From: Monarcha castaneiventris obscurior | Lineage: Eukaryota; Chordata; Aves; Passeriformes; Monarchidae | NCBI GenBank assembly: GCA_026261815.1 | Contig: JAMPIT010000379.1 | Coordinates: forward strand, 22,043,001-22,107,000 | Reading direction: 5' to 3' | Length of the DNA: 64,000 nt | In this document: positions 48,344 through 60,900 of the stretch, in pieces | How positions within the stretch are numbered: the first letter of the stretch is position 1 | Layout of the letters: each line of letters opens with the position of its first letter | Notes under the pieces: model-generated | Told to the model about the DNA's origin: nothing | Database searches by the model: none | The model's input: only the letters and a program-made list of their open reading frames with translations | Program-made: the position numbers and the translations under genes

Positions 48344-49395
48344 TGTGGTAGGTTGACCCTGGCTGGAAGCCCAGGGGCTAAAGGCCCACTAAAGCTGCTA
48401 TCACTGCCTTCCTCAGCTGGACAGAGGAGAGAAAATATAATGAAAGGCTCGTGGGTTGAGCCAAGAGCAAGGAGAGTTCACTCACCAGTTTCCATCATGG
48501 GTAAAACAGACTCTACTTAGGGAAATTATTTTAATTTATTACCAACCAAATCAGAGCAGGATAATGAAAAACAAAACCAAATCTTAAAAGCATGTTCTCC
48601 CTCTCTCAACTCCACCCTCCATCTTCTGGGTTTTAACTTCACTACCTCTTCCCTGCCAGTGGCACAGGAGTATGTGGAGTAGAGAATGTAGTCAGTTCAT
48701 CTATCACAAGTTGTCTCTGCTTCTCCTTTCTTCTCTGGGAGAGAACTCCTCACACCTGCCCCTGCTCCACTATGGGGTCCCCACCATGGGGCACAGTGAT
48801 CCATGAGCTTCTCCAAGGTGAGTCCTTCCCACAGACTGCAGTTCTTCATAAACTGTTCCATCGTAGGGTCTCTTCCACAAGTTGACTTCTTCAGTAACAG
48901 GCTGCCCCAGTGTGAGTCCCTGTGGGGCCACAAGTCCTGCAAGCCTGCTCCAGCGTGGGCTCCTCTTCCCATTGGGACACAATTCCTGTCAGAAACCTGC
49001 TCCAGTGCATGCTTTCCAGAGTGTCACAGCCTCCTTTGGGCATCCACCTGCTCTGGTGTGGTGTCACCCATGGGCTGCAGGTGGATCTCTGCTCCCCCAT
49101 GGACCTCCATGGGCTGCAGGGGCACAGCTGCCTCACCATGGGCTGCACCAGGGGCTGCAGGGGAATCTCAGCTCTGGCACCTGGAGCACCTCCTCCCCTT
49201 CCTTGACTGATGTTGGTGCCTGCAAAGTTGTTGCTCTCATATATTCTCAATCCTTTCTCCACCTGCAAATGCTGTGGAAATTGAAATGCAGCAACTTCTT
49301 CCCTTTCTTAAATCCATTATCCCAGAGGCCCTACCACCATTGCTGATGGGCTTGGCCTTAGTGAGCGGCAGGTGCTCTTTCAAAATGTCCCAGTT
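48344..49395 (-). mobile_element. Solo LTR of an endogenous retrovirus (family 1, copy C)
   Basis: Starts 'tgtggtaggttgaccctggc', the reverse complement of the family terminus (...CAACCTACCACA). It continues with 'tgaaaggctcgtgggttgag', 'aatttattaccaaccaaatc' (a possible AATAAA signal on the minus strand), a string of GC-rich degenerate units around 'ctgctccagcgtgggctcc', and 'ccaccattgctgatgggctt' near the far end. At ~1.05 kb it is the longest of the three copies and lies opposite to A and B. No internal retroviral genes flank it. The right edge is an estimate, and the expected outermost part of the LTR may be missing. ORFs of up to 154 codons inside it (48,882-49,346 +) come from its GC-rich repeats. 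Confidence 0.78.
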
Positions 49396-51446
49396 AGGTT
49401 ACATTTTTTAGATTTATTTAAATGAAAAGATTCTCCTGTCACAATAAAAATTTTAAGTATTGTCTAGTTATACATAAAATTTTTAAATAACATCATGAAA
49501 CCTTCACAGCTGGAGAACTGAAATATTTGCAATTAATTCACCTGATTTTTTTTCTTTTAATTTTGATCCTTAACAGAAAGAAACCTTACTGAAGCTTCAA
49601 AATTTATCAGGACAGAGACCTAATTTTCAATGGGGTCTTCTCTGTGGTTGTTAAATTGAGTTTTTAACATATTTATATATTAATAACTTGAATATTAGTC
49701 TTAGTTTTCCTCGTAATTTTTTTGTTAGTGCCACATAAAGCACTTCCTCTAGTTATTAGTTAAGACTTAAAGGAACACTAATGAGAAAAAGGGTTGAATA
49801 CATTGAAAATAGTACACATTATTGATTAGTATTTAAAAATAAGGAACTCAAAATCACCAGAAGGATTAAGCTTATTCTGTGTATTGCATACTGAAATCAA
49901 CTAAGGTAAGTCACTAAATGATACATATAAGTCTGGAATATATATTTGAGGAATCAAAGTAGTAATACCTTTTTCAGTATATCAAAATAAAAAATGTAGT
50001 AGAAACAGACCAATTTAATGAAACAGACCCATTGCCTAATTCTCATGAATAAAAATAAAATACATTCCACAAGGCTCCAGTAATCTCCTAAGAAAACAGC
50101 AGCCAAACAAATTCACATTTAAAAAAAATAATATTTTCCTTCAACATACCTGTTTGGTGGCTGTTTATTGTACACATCTATAAGTGTTCCAATTTATTTC
50201 ATTGGCCTATACAAAGAAATAATAGGTAACATTTTTCCCTCCCAGACTCTTTTCTGTATCTCCAGTGGCACCCCATCAGTCTCCTTGCAGAAAAGCTCTC
50301 ATTCATCAGCGTCTTTGAGAACACAGAGCCACAGAGGTTTGAGTTTTTATCTGGCAGCTACATAGAAGGTGCAGCTGAAGCAGTATTTTAGAAACTCCCT
50401 AGCATTTGGTATATAGCAATTTACAGGAATTTGAAAAAATTCCCAGCATAACACAGCTTATATAAATACTTTGATTGAAAACTTTCAGAACCAATTTCAA
50501 TCTGAGAAAGCAACTGTTCTCTCCTGCTTCTGTATATGTTCTTTAACAGTACTATTCTAAAACTTTTGGCAGATAATAAGATTATTTTTTAAAGAAGCTG
50601 AAGAAAATATTTACAGACTATTTGAAACCAGTGATTGAATCTAAAGGGCTTGGGGAGGCTTGAAACAATTATGCAGTTCAACAAGAAAGGGATAAACTTT
50701 TAGTACTACCAGTGAATATGTAAATAAATCGTGAGGCAATTTAAAGGAAATAATATTTTAAAACATCCCACAAGAGCAACAAGACATATTGTGAGGAAGA
50801 GGGTGCATGGTCCTGGTCTTTCTCAGCTAAGAGGCTCATTTAAGAGGAAGAGTTGTTCGTCCTCCAATGAATACAGAGTAATCCTTGAAAATACCAACAC
50901 TAGATTCCAGGGCATTCTGCACTCCAGTATCCACTTCTACCACGGGATCTAAAGGATCCTCTTTGTCTAAGTGAAAACTGGATCATGTTCTAAACCTTCT
51001 ACCTGGGAAAAACAAAGAAGTGCCAGCCTCTGCTCAGCAGCTGTTCCCGGAAGTTATAGGTATTCTGTGAAACATGTTTTTCCCTTCTGACAAGTATGTG
51101 TATGTGCTTCAGCCTGTAGCATTTCAAACATTGCTGTTTGTCCAGATAATATCAAGTTTCTTGCATTTGAAGAACATAACTAGTAATAATAATAACAACA
51201 ACAGCTACAAAAATAAAAATAAAAATAAAAAGACATTCTGCTTATTCAAGTAAAGGATTATTCCTAACTCAATATGCAGAATTCAAGGATGCGACAAACA
51301 AGACAGTGATAAATTTTTCACAATTGATAACTTAATCTGTTGCAACATTAATCACATATTTGATGTGTATATTGTTGTGTATATTGTTATGTATTCTGTA
51401 GAGAAAAAAATAATACAATTAAGGCAACCTCTCATGTAATGCTTAC
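49396..51446. other. Unique AT-rich sequence
   Basis: No repeat family recognised. A splice-flanked but non-coding segment at 50,150-50,206 (minus) is described in the findings. An (AAAAT)n-like run lies near 51,205-51,232, preceded by aataataataacaacaaca. Confidence 0.5.
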
Positions 51447-51485
51447 CTGGTAAATTTCTGATTGTTCATCTGTGAAAGGCCATTA
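51447..51485 (-). CDS. Weak candidate 39-nt micro-exon (minus strand)
   Basis: Minus strand: ACATTTTTATTAACAG, 39 nt, then a very good donor ACCAG/GTAAGCATT. One frame is open, entering and leaving in phase 2: NGLSQMNNQKFT. A second AG inside (CTTTCACAG) could give a 23-nt form. Phase class 2-2 does not join directly to the 1-1 candidates nearby, so it would belong to another part of the gene, another transcript, or be chance. It lies 1.2 kb from the non-coding splice-flanked segment at 50,150-50,206 on the same strand. Confidence 0.22.
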
Positions 51486-53539
51486 CTGTTAATAAAAATG
51501 TGCCACATAGTGCAATGTAGCTATAGGCATCTTCATTTAATTTTTCAATACCCTACTATATTGGAATTCATGACACCTTTAAACTAAATGACAGCACAGA
51601 CATCTAATCATTGTTTGGAGAAAAACTGCTAAATAAAGATGAATCTTGAAAATTGTACAGGTCTTGATATAGCAAAATAGTGTATTATCACTGATCTTAA
51701 TGGCAGCTGAGAAGATCACTAGGGAACATTATTAATATTAGCTGCAGACTCAAACAAAGCTTGAACTTTTATTCATTCAAAGCCCTGCATAATTTTGACT
51801 AGGCTTTCATTTAATCTGATTTGGCTATTTGCTCTAATCTTCAATGTCGTTCAGAATTTGTTTTCCACATTTACTCTTTTACCCTTTTTCATTGCTTAAA
51901 CTTCCCCTCATTTCCTTTTTCCTTTTCCTTCAGTCTGTCTTCAACTAGCTCTAACTATCCTGCACCCTATTAGAAATGTGAATGAAAACATTGTTGCCAG
52001 TCATATAATTTATTGTGTCTGCTTTTTTCTTCTGCTTTCCTATGTTTCAATTATTTAACTCAGAGCCCTTTTAGTAAAAAATCTCATGTATTTCCCCAAG
52101 AAAAGGACCTAACATACTGGGGCTCTGTGCTATGCTGCTTCTTGGTTACACTCTTAAAAAGCAGGATTAGCTTATTATCCACAATAATACTTGTTGTCAG
52201 CTTGAATAAAATCCCCATTAGTCCGTGTTTGATATATGCTTAGTTTATATGTCCACAGATATTAAATAAGCCTTGAAGATGAGACTGTCACATAGGTAGA
52301 AGAAATCTGCTAAGTTAGTTATTACAAATTACTTATTCCAAACCTAACATTTATGGTCTTACAGATATGGCACAGAGCAAGAATTTTTTATTCCATTCTA
52401 AGACCTGTCTGTGTATATCTGCATACATAAATTATATCTATATTTGAAAGTATAATTTCGGTACCAACTAGATAAACTACGTTCTCAAGACCTTTCAATG
52501 GTAAAAGTTAACATTATTTTTCTGCTAGGCATTATTCTGGGCGTGTGTTTGGTGTCACAGAACATGGGCAGGTAACTAAGTAGGTTAGATACAAACTAAA
52601 CCTGTTAAGAGTCCAACATCCAGCAATTCACTAAGAGTGTGGAATAACAATTCCACTGAAATGCATAGGAATTCCATCATGGGTTTCAGTAGATGTGATG
52701 CTGTGAGTAATGAGATGTGTCTGGGTTATATACATTTCATTAAAAAATTTATATCATGTTGTCCTTTTATGAAGATGGCATTGTACACATTATGATGGAG
52801 ACTTTAAAAGTATGTTAGTATTATTCAAGACACAATAAAATCAACGTGAGATCATGTCTTTTTTTTAAATTTCGTTTTCATTAGGCACGGGGGATAAAAG
52901 AAATTCCCATCTAATTTATCAGATTTTGTAGTCTAATACTATTTTAATGGTTAACATCTCTGTAACGGTTGAGCAGGTCATTAATGTACAGGTTTAGGCT
53001 GAATATTATTATATCTCACAAGAACTGTGTTTTGTCAAGTATGAGCCATTGTCTGGGAACACCTGTAAGAAGAGAAGAACACAGATAGATCAGGGTGGAA
53101 AACTTGGGTTTCTTTATAGCTTCCTCTGAGATGCTTTCCTGGGGATCTAATACCAATTATAGGCTGCATATGTTAATTCAATTTAGTACTATATCTTTAT
53201 TAGTGGAGGTAAAATAACAATGCATTAAATTTAAGCTGAAAACTGAAATCCTATACTGATTATATGTGTGTGAAAACTAAGTGAATACATTCTACCACTA
53301 AAATAAATCCCAAAGAAATTCCAGCAACAATTGTTAAACTATTTTAAAGCAGTTGAGTCAGTCTCTGAAACTAAAGATTGTTGTTGATCTCTTTGCAAAA
53401 GCAACCAATCCTTTAACCCTCACAGAGATAAAACATTTCAACATAAAGAAGTAAGCCTCCCTCCCTTTCAAAATAAAAGTATATTAAATGTCTTTAATGT
53501 CTTTCTTTCTGTGAGGGTGACTGAGCACTGACATGTTGC
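51486..53539. other. Unique AT-rich sequence
   Basis: No repeat family recognised. A very strong minus-strand acceptor (TGTTCTTCTCTTCTTACAG) lies at 53,063-53,081, followed by a short open frame, but its best donor (TTCTT/GTGAGA at 53,019) is poor. Confidence 0.5.
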
Positions 53540-53687
53540 CTAGGCTGTAGAATTTTCATCTTTGGAGATTTTCAAGATCTGTCTAGACAATGTCCTGGGC
53601 ACTCTGCTCTAAATGATCCTGTTTCTGCAGGTGGGGTGGACAAGATGACCTCCAGGGGACCCCTCCAATCTCAATTATTCTGTGATT
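53540..53687 (+). mobile_element. CR1 LINE 3' tail
   Basis: 'tggagattttcaagatctgt', 'ctagacaatgtcctgggc', 'gacaagatgacctccagggg' and the end 'ctcaattattctgtgatt' are the last ~150 bp of a plus-strand CR1, of the 'ttcaagatctgtctagacaa' end type rather than the type at 35.3 or 55.9 kb. Confidence 0.85.
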
Positions 53688-55802
53688 AAATGAGAAATTT
53701 CATTTGTTGTTGGAATCAGCTTCCTATTTCCTCTCAAAATTCTCAGGCAACATATGTATTTCTCACTGGGCAATGGCAACAAATGCACAGCTGTAGATGG
53801 CGAGAAGAAAGGATCTGGGGACATACCAGCTGCTGGCAACATCCACACTGGACTCAGTACTTACATTTCAGATAATCTCTTCTGCCACTAGAGATAAGAA
53901 TTACTATATTATTTGAAAGAACTACTATTTTACCATAGCATATGTTAAGATCTTAAAATATTAATCAATGTTATCTTTTGTTATTTGTATATGAGACTAC
54001 AGTTAAAATTATTATATGGAATGTGGGGGATTTAACAAAGACACTTTCTGTACATGGTTTCATGCAACAATCTGACACTTCTCACGTATAAGCTCCTGCT
54101 GTATTTGACATTTATTGGGTCAAATCTTCACTTTGATATCCAAAAGAAGTTGTTATTATAAAGAATTCTGTTTTTAAATCTATTTTGCGCATGCCAGTTT
54201 TTATTTAGATATGTCTTTATGACTAAATCAGAGCTTCTTTACTAGCATGATGAAAAGCACCCCTATAAGTAGCTCGTTTCTGCCAGATTTCAGCTTCCTA
54301 GATACAGCTAATTCTGTGCTAAATGTTTGAAAAAAGTGGCAGTGAAATATATAATATTGTTTTGTTCAATAATTGTAATTTCATTCAGTCTGAAGTGTTT
54401 CAACTCCCCCTTCTCATGTCCACAAAATTTTCCCTGAACAGATACCAGATCTTGATATTTGGACAGGATTGGAAAGGATTACTGGAGGAAATGTCAAGCA
54501 GCCTTTACTTTGTGAGAAATATTTTCACTGAAAAGATCTGAGTATAAAAGAAATGCAATGACCATGGTATCTCCTTTTCCAAAATGAGAACTTGGTAATA
54601 CAGCCACCTTTTCCTCCAGATGGAAGGACAACACAGACTCTTCAGAGGCATCTCAACACATTTATAAGTACAAATTAAAGTTCTGAGTGGCTCACCAGTG
54701 ATCTACTTTCTTTCCCAATGCACACAGCTTCCTAGAGGTCACTGCATTCCCAAGTGAATGAGGTCTTGCTTTGCTTGGAAAACTGGCAGGAGACAGAAGG
54801 GTCCTTATGGCTCTACCTGAACTAGGCATGTAGGATAGATCTATGATCTGTACTGGACCTGATTTCTTCTAGATGTTCATTATCCTCTTCTTGCTTCTTG
54901 AAAGAGAAGAAAGCAAAAACAATGGTATGAGAAGATATTGCACTGCACTCTGGGCTTGAGTCTCATCTGAAAGAACATGGCACTGAGATCTTGGAATGAG
55001 TCATTGAGAGCGAGCTCTGGGAAATCTGTTTGACTTTGACTGAGACCTTGAAAGGTCTATGCTGTAAGCATAGAAAACCTTCTGTGTTTAGAAGTGTTAT
55101 CATGATGCTTAGCTCATCCTCCAAACCCCATCCTAATTCAGGTTATGTTTACTGGTTTTGTTCTGTTTTGTTTTTTTTGATGAATTCTCTGGTAGGTCTA
55201 AAAGATTTGAAAAAGACTAGTCAGTGTGCTCCATTATTTGAATTTCAACTCTAGCCTATTTTGCAGCAGAATATGCTGCAATGTGAGAAACACCAACTGA
55301 TGTCCAGACAATGGCGAAAAAAAATCCCACTCTGATTACTTAAATCTTAACAATAAAGAACCTTGGGGATGGTTGCATGCCATTTCCGCTAGGTTGACAA
55401 CAGCTGCCAAATCAGGACTCAGTGAATTATATGAAGCAAGTGAACATTCTGTCATGTTGTTTATTTTGTCAAGTTGCTGGATTGGATAAATTTTTTTCAG
55501 CATTGTATCATTTTCCCATTTCAGACTGTGTTAGTTCTTATGGAAATATTTGTCACTGTCATGAGTCAAGCTTAGTCATAGCCACATGGGCAGAATAAAA
55601 TTGACTTATATATTAGCTGAACATTTATGTAAAGTTTGGGGAACTAATAAAGATTTTTACAATATTTGTGGCTGTTCACATGTGTGAATGTACGTAAATA
55701 CATATATATAACTCACAAGGCTGAGTTTACAGCTTTTTTTCCACATAGGCTTGAAAGTAAGGTAAATTCTATGAGGTGTCCTAAGAAACACTCTAGTAAT
55801 AA
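53688..55802. other. Unique sequence
   Basis: No gene or repeat recognised. Confidence 0.5.
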
Positions 55803-55938
55803 TATTTTTCAAGTATTTGGACAACACGCCGGGGCCTATTGTGTGATTCCTGGCCTGCCTCATGCAGGACCAGGAGTTGTGCTGGATGATCTTAATGGGT
55901 CCCTTCCAAATCAGCATATTCGATGATTCTATGATTTG
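55803..55938 (+). mobile_element. CR1 LINE 3' tail
   Basis: 'tttcaagtatttggacaaca', 'ggaccaggagttgtgctgga', 'gatcttaatgggtcccttcc' and the octamers 'gatgattctatgat' mark the last ~135 bp of a plus-strand CR1. Confidence 0.86.
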
Positions 55939-57612
55939 TCTTCCGACCATATCTTACATTTTTCTATTTTATATATTTTGAAGTAAATTATTTTTGGAGG
56001 TATTTTAGGGTTGTGTTAAAATATACAGGATATGTAAGAAATACAAAGTAATATTCATATGTACCTCATTTCACATATTGTCTTCTTTGTGGCAATTTTT
56101 CAGTGCATTTAGAATAGCAAACCCCGTGGTCACAGTTCCTCATGCTGTTCATTCCTTCCACAACTCTAGAGCTACACACTAGGTTTAATGAAAAAAAAAA
56201 ATCTGTACTGTGGGAAAATCTGTGATATAGGAAGGCAGAAGACTTTTTGCACCATTTTTGTGTGGCTTAAACTCATTTTTTAATGAGTTGAGGATAGCTA
56301 TATATTTCACATATTTAATATTAAATACATGTGGTCTATTATTTTTTTAAGATCTCCTTTAAAAGTCAATGAAAACTCCTTGATTATAACTGAATAAACA
56401 TCCAGGCAAATGGAGGCATAGAGGCATGTAACCATAAAGAGTTACAAATTATAATAATTTTAATTTTGATCACCTAGAAGATAAACCACCTGTAAAATAA
56501 AATAAAGAGAAATGATCATTTGTAGATGAAATATATTTTCATGGAGATACAGGCAAAATTTCTGTTAGCCAATAAGAATACCAAAATGTTCTTTCTTTTT
56601 CTATTTTTTTTTCAAGACTTTATATCTGGGTTAACTAGTTACTTTAAGTTTTTGAAATCTTCACTTGAGATTAAGCTCAGCTCTGTTCTCAATTGGACAA
56701 AATCTAAGACAAGTTAAACTGGGAATTCTTATATAAAGTATCTTCGCAGATTAAAAATAGTAGACCTAGGATCTGCTTCACATCCAGAGTAATTCAAAAT
56801 GTGTTTGTGAATTGTGGCTCTGACCATGAATTTCCACTCCCTCTTTTTAGTTGTCTAATTGTTTGATTTCTAAAATGTCATATCTGGAGATCTCATCTAA
56901 ATTTCTTGAAAGTAAAATTTTGGAAATGAATTAAGCTCATCTCACCTACCCTTTACTTAGTCAAAGAAAATTTTGAATAATAGCATAGTTGTCTAGACCA
57001 TGTTTATTGCTCAGAGGCATCAGACTGGGGGGCAGAAATAAGAACCTCCTTAGTCCAAGAAAGCCCTCTGAGTTTCTTAGTCATGGATGGAATGAATTAA
57101 TCACTTCCTCACAGTGCTCACTTCTAGATATTGACTATAAGAAAAGCTGAAACATTGAACATAAACTAGCTACACTTTTACAATCCTACATTATGTGCGA
57201 GGAATTATACTTGTTTAGAAAATTCTGGTTTTGGTTTGAGACACTTCCTCAGCAAGAGAGCAAAATATCATTTTCTTTCTCTGAAAAAATGAATTCTGAC
57301 TGTGGTATCAAACATCCTTTTCTACTTTACCTAAGCATGTTTTTTAGCTTATTCATTCAAGACATATGAAATGAAAGCTTAAAGTACTCTCTTTAGATCT
57401 CCATCCTATCAGCTTTTGCTTTACTTTGTAAATTGCATCATTTTCACAAACATGTACTTTATTCTTTTATATATTTTTTTTTGTTTCTTTTTTTCTGACA
57501 GTTAATATTTTCATGACTTTTTATTTTCATAAGTTTTATATCTTTCCCAGCCATTCATATCCCAACCTTGATGGTTTCCCTGGTTCTTGGGAGGGTTTTC
57601 TCTATTGATTTT
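55939..57612. other. Unique AT-rich sequence
   Basis: No gene or repeat family recognised; T-rich runs near 57,470-57,495. Confidence 0.5.
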
Positions 57613-57997
57613 TGTGATACATGAAGGGATGAGACCCACCAGCAGACATGCAAGCAAATCTAAAGTTTTATTCGGAAGCATCAGTGTAAATATCTTTACT
57701 CCCAAGAGCCCCCTTGGCTACAACACATAGGCTTAACCACAGTTCCACAACAAATCAGTCCTCTTGATATCCTCTGTTCTCTCCAAAGCCACAGCTAGTC
57801 AAGCATGAAGTGTGTACAGTTCCAAGTTTCTTCATGGACTAGTGGAGATGGTGTGCTGTTCTATGTTGGTGTAGAAACTCGTTGGTTCAGTCCTGCCTCA
57901 GGTACACACTGATCAGGGATGCTGCTGCTGCTGCTGGCACTGCTGATGTTCCTTTCTGTTTAACTCTTTCCTAACACCAATGCCTGTTAACTCAACA
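57613..57997 (-). mobile_element. Possible short LTR (unclassified)
   Basis: Read on the minus strand, this 385-bp segment starts TGTTGAGTTAACAGGC and ends CATGTATCACA, so it has the TG...CA frame of an LTR. It carries a polyadenylation signal AATAAA (complement of tttatt at 57,666-57,671) about 55 bp before the end, as an R/U5 would. It is distinctly less AT-rich than its flanks and includes (GCT)5 at 57,920-57,934. No matching target-site duplication is evident beyond 'gatt' near each end, and I do not recognise the family. Confidence 0.4.
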
Positions 57998-60900
57998 GAT
58001 TCACAAAATTATTCCTGTTTATTAGCATCATTGCATTTAGTTCAGCCTGAATTTTTTCTCCCTGTACCAGCTGTTAGAATGTTTAGATCATAAAGCAAGA
58101 TTATAGGTTGAGTTTTCACACTTACTAAGCTTTGTCACATCTCTTCTCCCATTAAAGACAATGATAAACTCTCCCTAACTTCAGAGGAACAGAAATAATG
58201 GTAAGCTAAAAGCTTTCATTCTGTGAAAAGCAATTACAATTTTGTCTTTTTCCTCTCTTACTCTTCCAAGATATTTTAAAAAAGGTGTCATCCAAAATAT
58301 CTCTTATCCTCTGATACTTGAAGACTTAGATAACTGTTTCTTAGTTTCTTATTTTGTGGTAACCAAAGAGACAAAGCTGTCTTGGCTGTAGAGAAAGTGT
58401 ACTAAATCTGGGTTAGGTGGTTATTTGAACTGGGTTGATGGCTGCTTCACCTCACTGTGTAGCAAAACTAGACCAGCAATTTGTTTTTATCTGTGTCACC
58501 TAATTTTTGGAGGTTTTATTTCTTCCTTCTGTGGGAAAAAATGATTGTATTGTGAAATTTTGGATACAGCTACTGTAGGTTAGCACAGCTTCATTTGAAT
58601 ATTGTCTATTTTCGCAACATTAGTGTTTGAATTAGAGAGACTGGAATGACATAATCTATTGCCAGCTTTTTATATATCTGTTCAACAAATTTTATAAGTA
58701 GTGATCTAATAACCATTAGTAGTAGTAGTGATAGACTTATTTGAGCAGTAAAATAAGTCAGTAAACAAATAAGGAGTTGCAAGTATTTCCAGCAGAATTA
58801 TGCAATGACTCTTTTTCCAATGACATAAAAATATGATGGAATAAACCAGGATGATATTGATAGGCAAATATTTATAGGCAATGTTCTTAATAAGGGAGCC
58901 TAAAATGTTTTAAAAGTATTGGATTAGGTCTTTTTCTGACACAGGTTTAAATTAACTTTAAATGAGTTAAATAAGTTTATGCCAGTTTAAAGGCCTGTTT
59001 GGGGATTACAATAGCTTTAACAGTCTTCTTTGTCACCATGGACATTAACAGTTGTGCTAGGAAGCAGGGAAAGAATTTGGAAAGCTTTAGAATTCAAGAT
59101 TTCTGTATTCTTAATAAAATGGTCCTGCCTCCAATAGAAAAATACTCAGTACTGTTGAAAAACATTACTTTTCTTTTTTTTTTTTTGGGGGGGGGCGTGG
59201 TTAGGAACACCAGTTTGCTTTGCTTAGAAAAGTCTCCTACTTAAACACATCATAATTTCACAGGAGCTGGTTGATATCTCTGTTTGCTATTGTTATAACT
59301 TTACTGCAGTGTCAACCATAAGTGTAATTCTGGTAAAGTTTTTATCCCAACCCGAAGGTTATCTGAAGGGATCCCCACAGATATCCTGTAGCTTCCTGGC
59401 AGTTGGCAGCGTAGCTGAAAAAGGTTTGATAGTGAATCAATGATTTAACTGAAGTGTATAAATGAAATGTATTTTTGTAATGCATTATAAGGTTCTTCTA
59501 TTACTATTTTAATTTCAGAAAACTTAAAATATGCTTTTGTGTGTGTTGCTTTTCTTGTTACAGAACAAGTAGAACTAGGTGAAATGAGAACATTGTAGGA
59601 TTTCTTAATTCTGCATTATGCAATATTTACTGAGAAGTCAAAGCACCTGTGGTGCTACCACTGGAGAAAAGGATAAGTACAATAAAATTTTGAAAAATCA
59701 GCAGTTTTCTTGTGGGATTTTTTTTTTTACTACTCTTGACAGAAATTTCCAGGTGAGTTTATCCAGACTCTTATTGTCTATCAAAGAAAAAAATTCTTGC
59801 TACAACTTTCAAATAACATATATTGAAGGAATAATTAACAATGCAGGTCACAAATCAATAATAAAAACCAGTCTGTTTTGTGCATTGAAGTAAGTTCATA
59901 TGTTTTATAAGCCCCGTGTGGAAAACAATGTGTCTGCTGTAAAGAGCATTGAACATAAAATGAAAGAGTGTATTCTGGTAAATAGAAACTGCTAGAATGA
60001 TTTGGGAACCCCAGATATAGGGCTGGTCCTTGACTGAATAAACAAAAGAATAGTCACAAAAATAGCTAAAATAAATTACAATTATAAAAATTATTGACAA
60101 TTCACATTTTTTTATTTGGGGAATCAGTAGTTTCAAAAGGTTGTCAATAAATTATAAGGAGTCTCCCCCACTCCCACATCCCTAAAAACCCCCCAAAAAT
60201 GCAAGCAGCCCAAACCCCAGTGTAATCTGTTTGCATGGTCAACATCTGCAAACCTACATTCTGACCTGTATGCCTTATATCAGGTGTTAGGAATTTTGAA
60301 CTAGTGAGTTTATTCAAACATCAAATAGTTTGACCAATTAAATACATGAAAAACAGATTTGTGACTGAAGATAATACCTTAACTGGTCACAAAAAACATC
60401 ATTCAGGGAAGACTAGATTCAAATATTGAAAATTAAATCAAAAATATGGGGACAAAATTAATCAGATTTTAGTTATAAGAACTTCATATCAGTACTGTAT
60501 TGTTTTATGAAAGATGTGCTACAGACCAAGCAGAAGCTGAGGACTTGATATAGTAAGGGTTATTATCCTTTTGCACGCAAGATATGCTTGTATATGTTTC
60601 CAGTATTTGAAATTCTGAGTCTGGAATTTGCTAGAATTTTGCTATTCACAAGAGAAGCATGGCCCATACAAATAGCCATAGTGCTGTCTTGGCACCCACA
60701 CCACTTCTCACAAAACAGATAAGGCCTGAGATGACAGCAGTGACAATGGCAAAAGAAGGAACCCCATCAACAGAAAAAAAAAAAAAAAACCAAAGCAAAA
60801 AGAAAAAAAAGAAATCTCCAAGAAAAGGGGCACATTTCTGTAGCTGGATACAACATGGAGCTGGGGGAGCGAGCTGGGTGCAGGAGCTGAATGCTGTTTA

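Noticed and set aside
48882..49346. 154-codon plus-strand ORF, the longest in the window, with overlapping frames
   Set aside because: It lies wholly inside an LTR; openness comes from GC-rich degenerate units, and no retroviral or other domain is visible.
56480..56510. Minus-strand acceptor CTTTATTTTATTTTACAG followed 16 nt later by a donor-like CTAG/GTGATC
   Set aside because: 16-nt exon with a weak donor; T-rich tracts are common in this AT-rich region.
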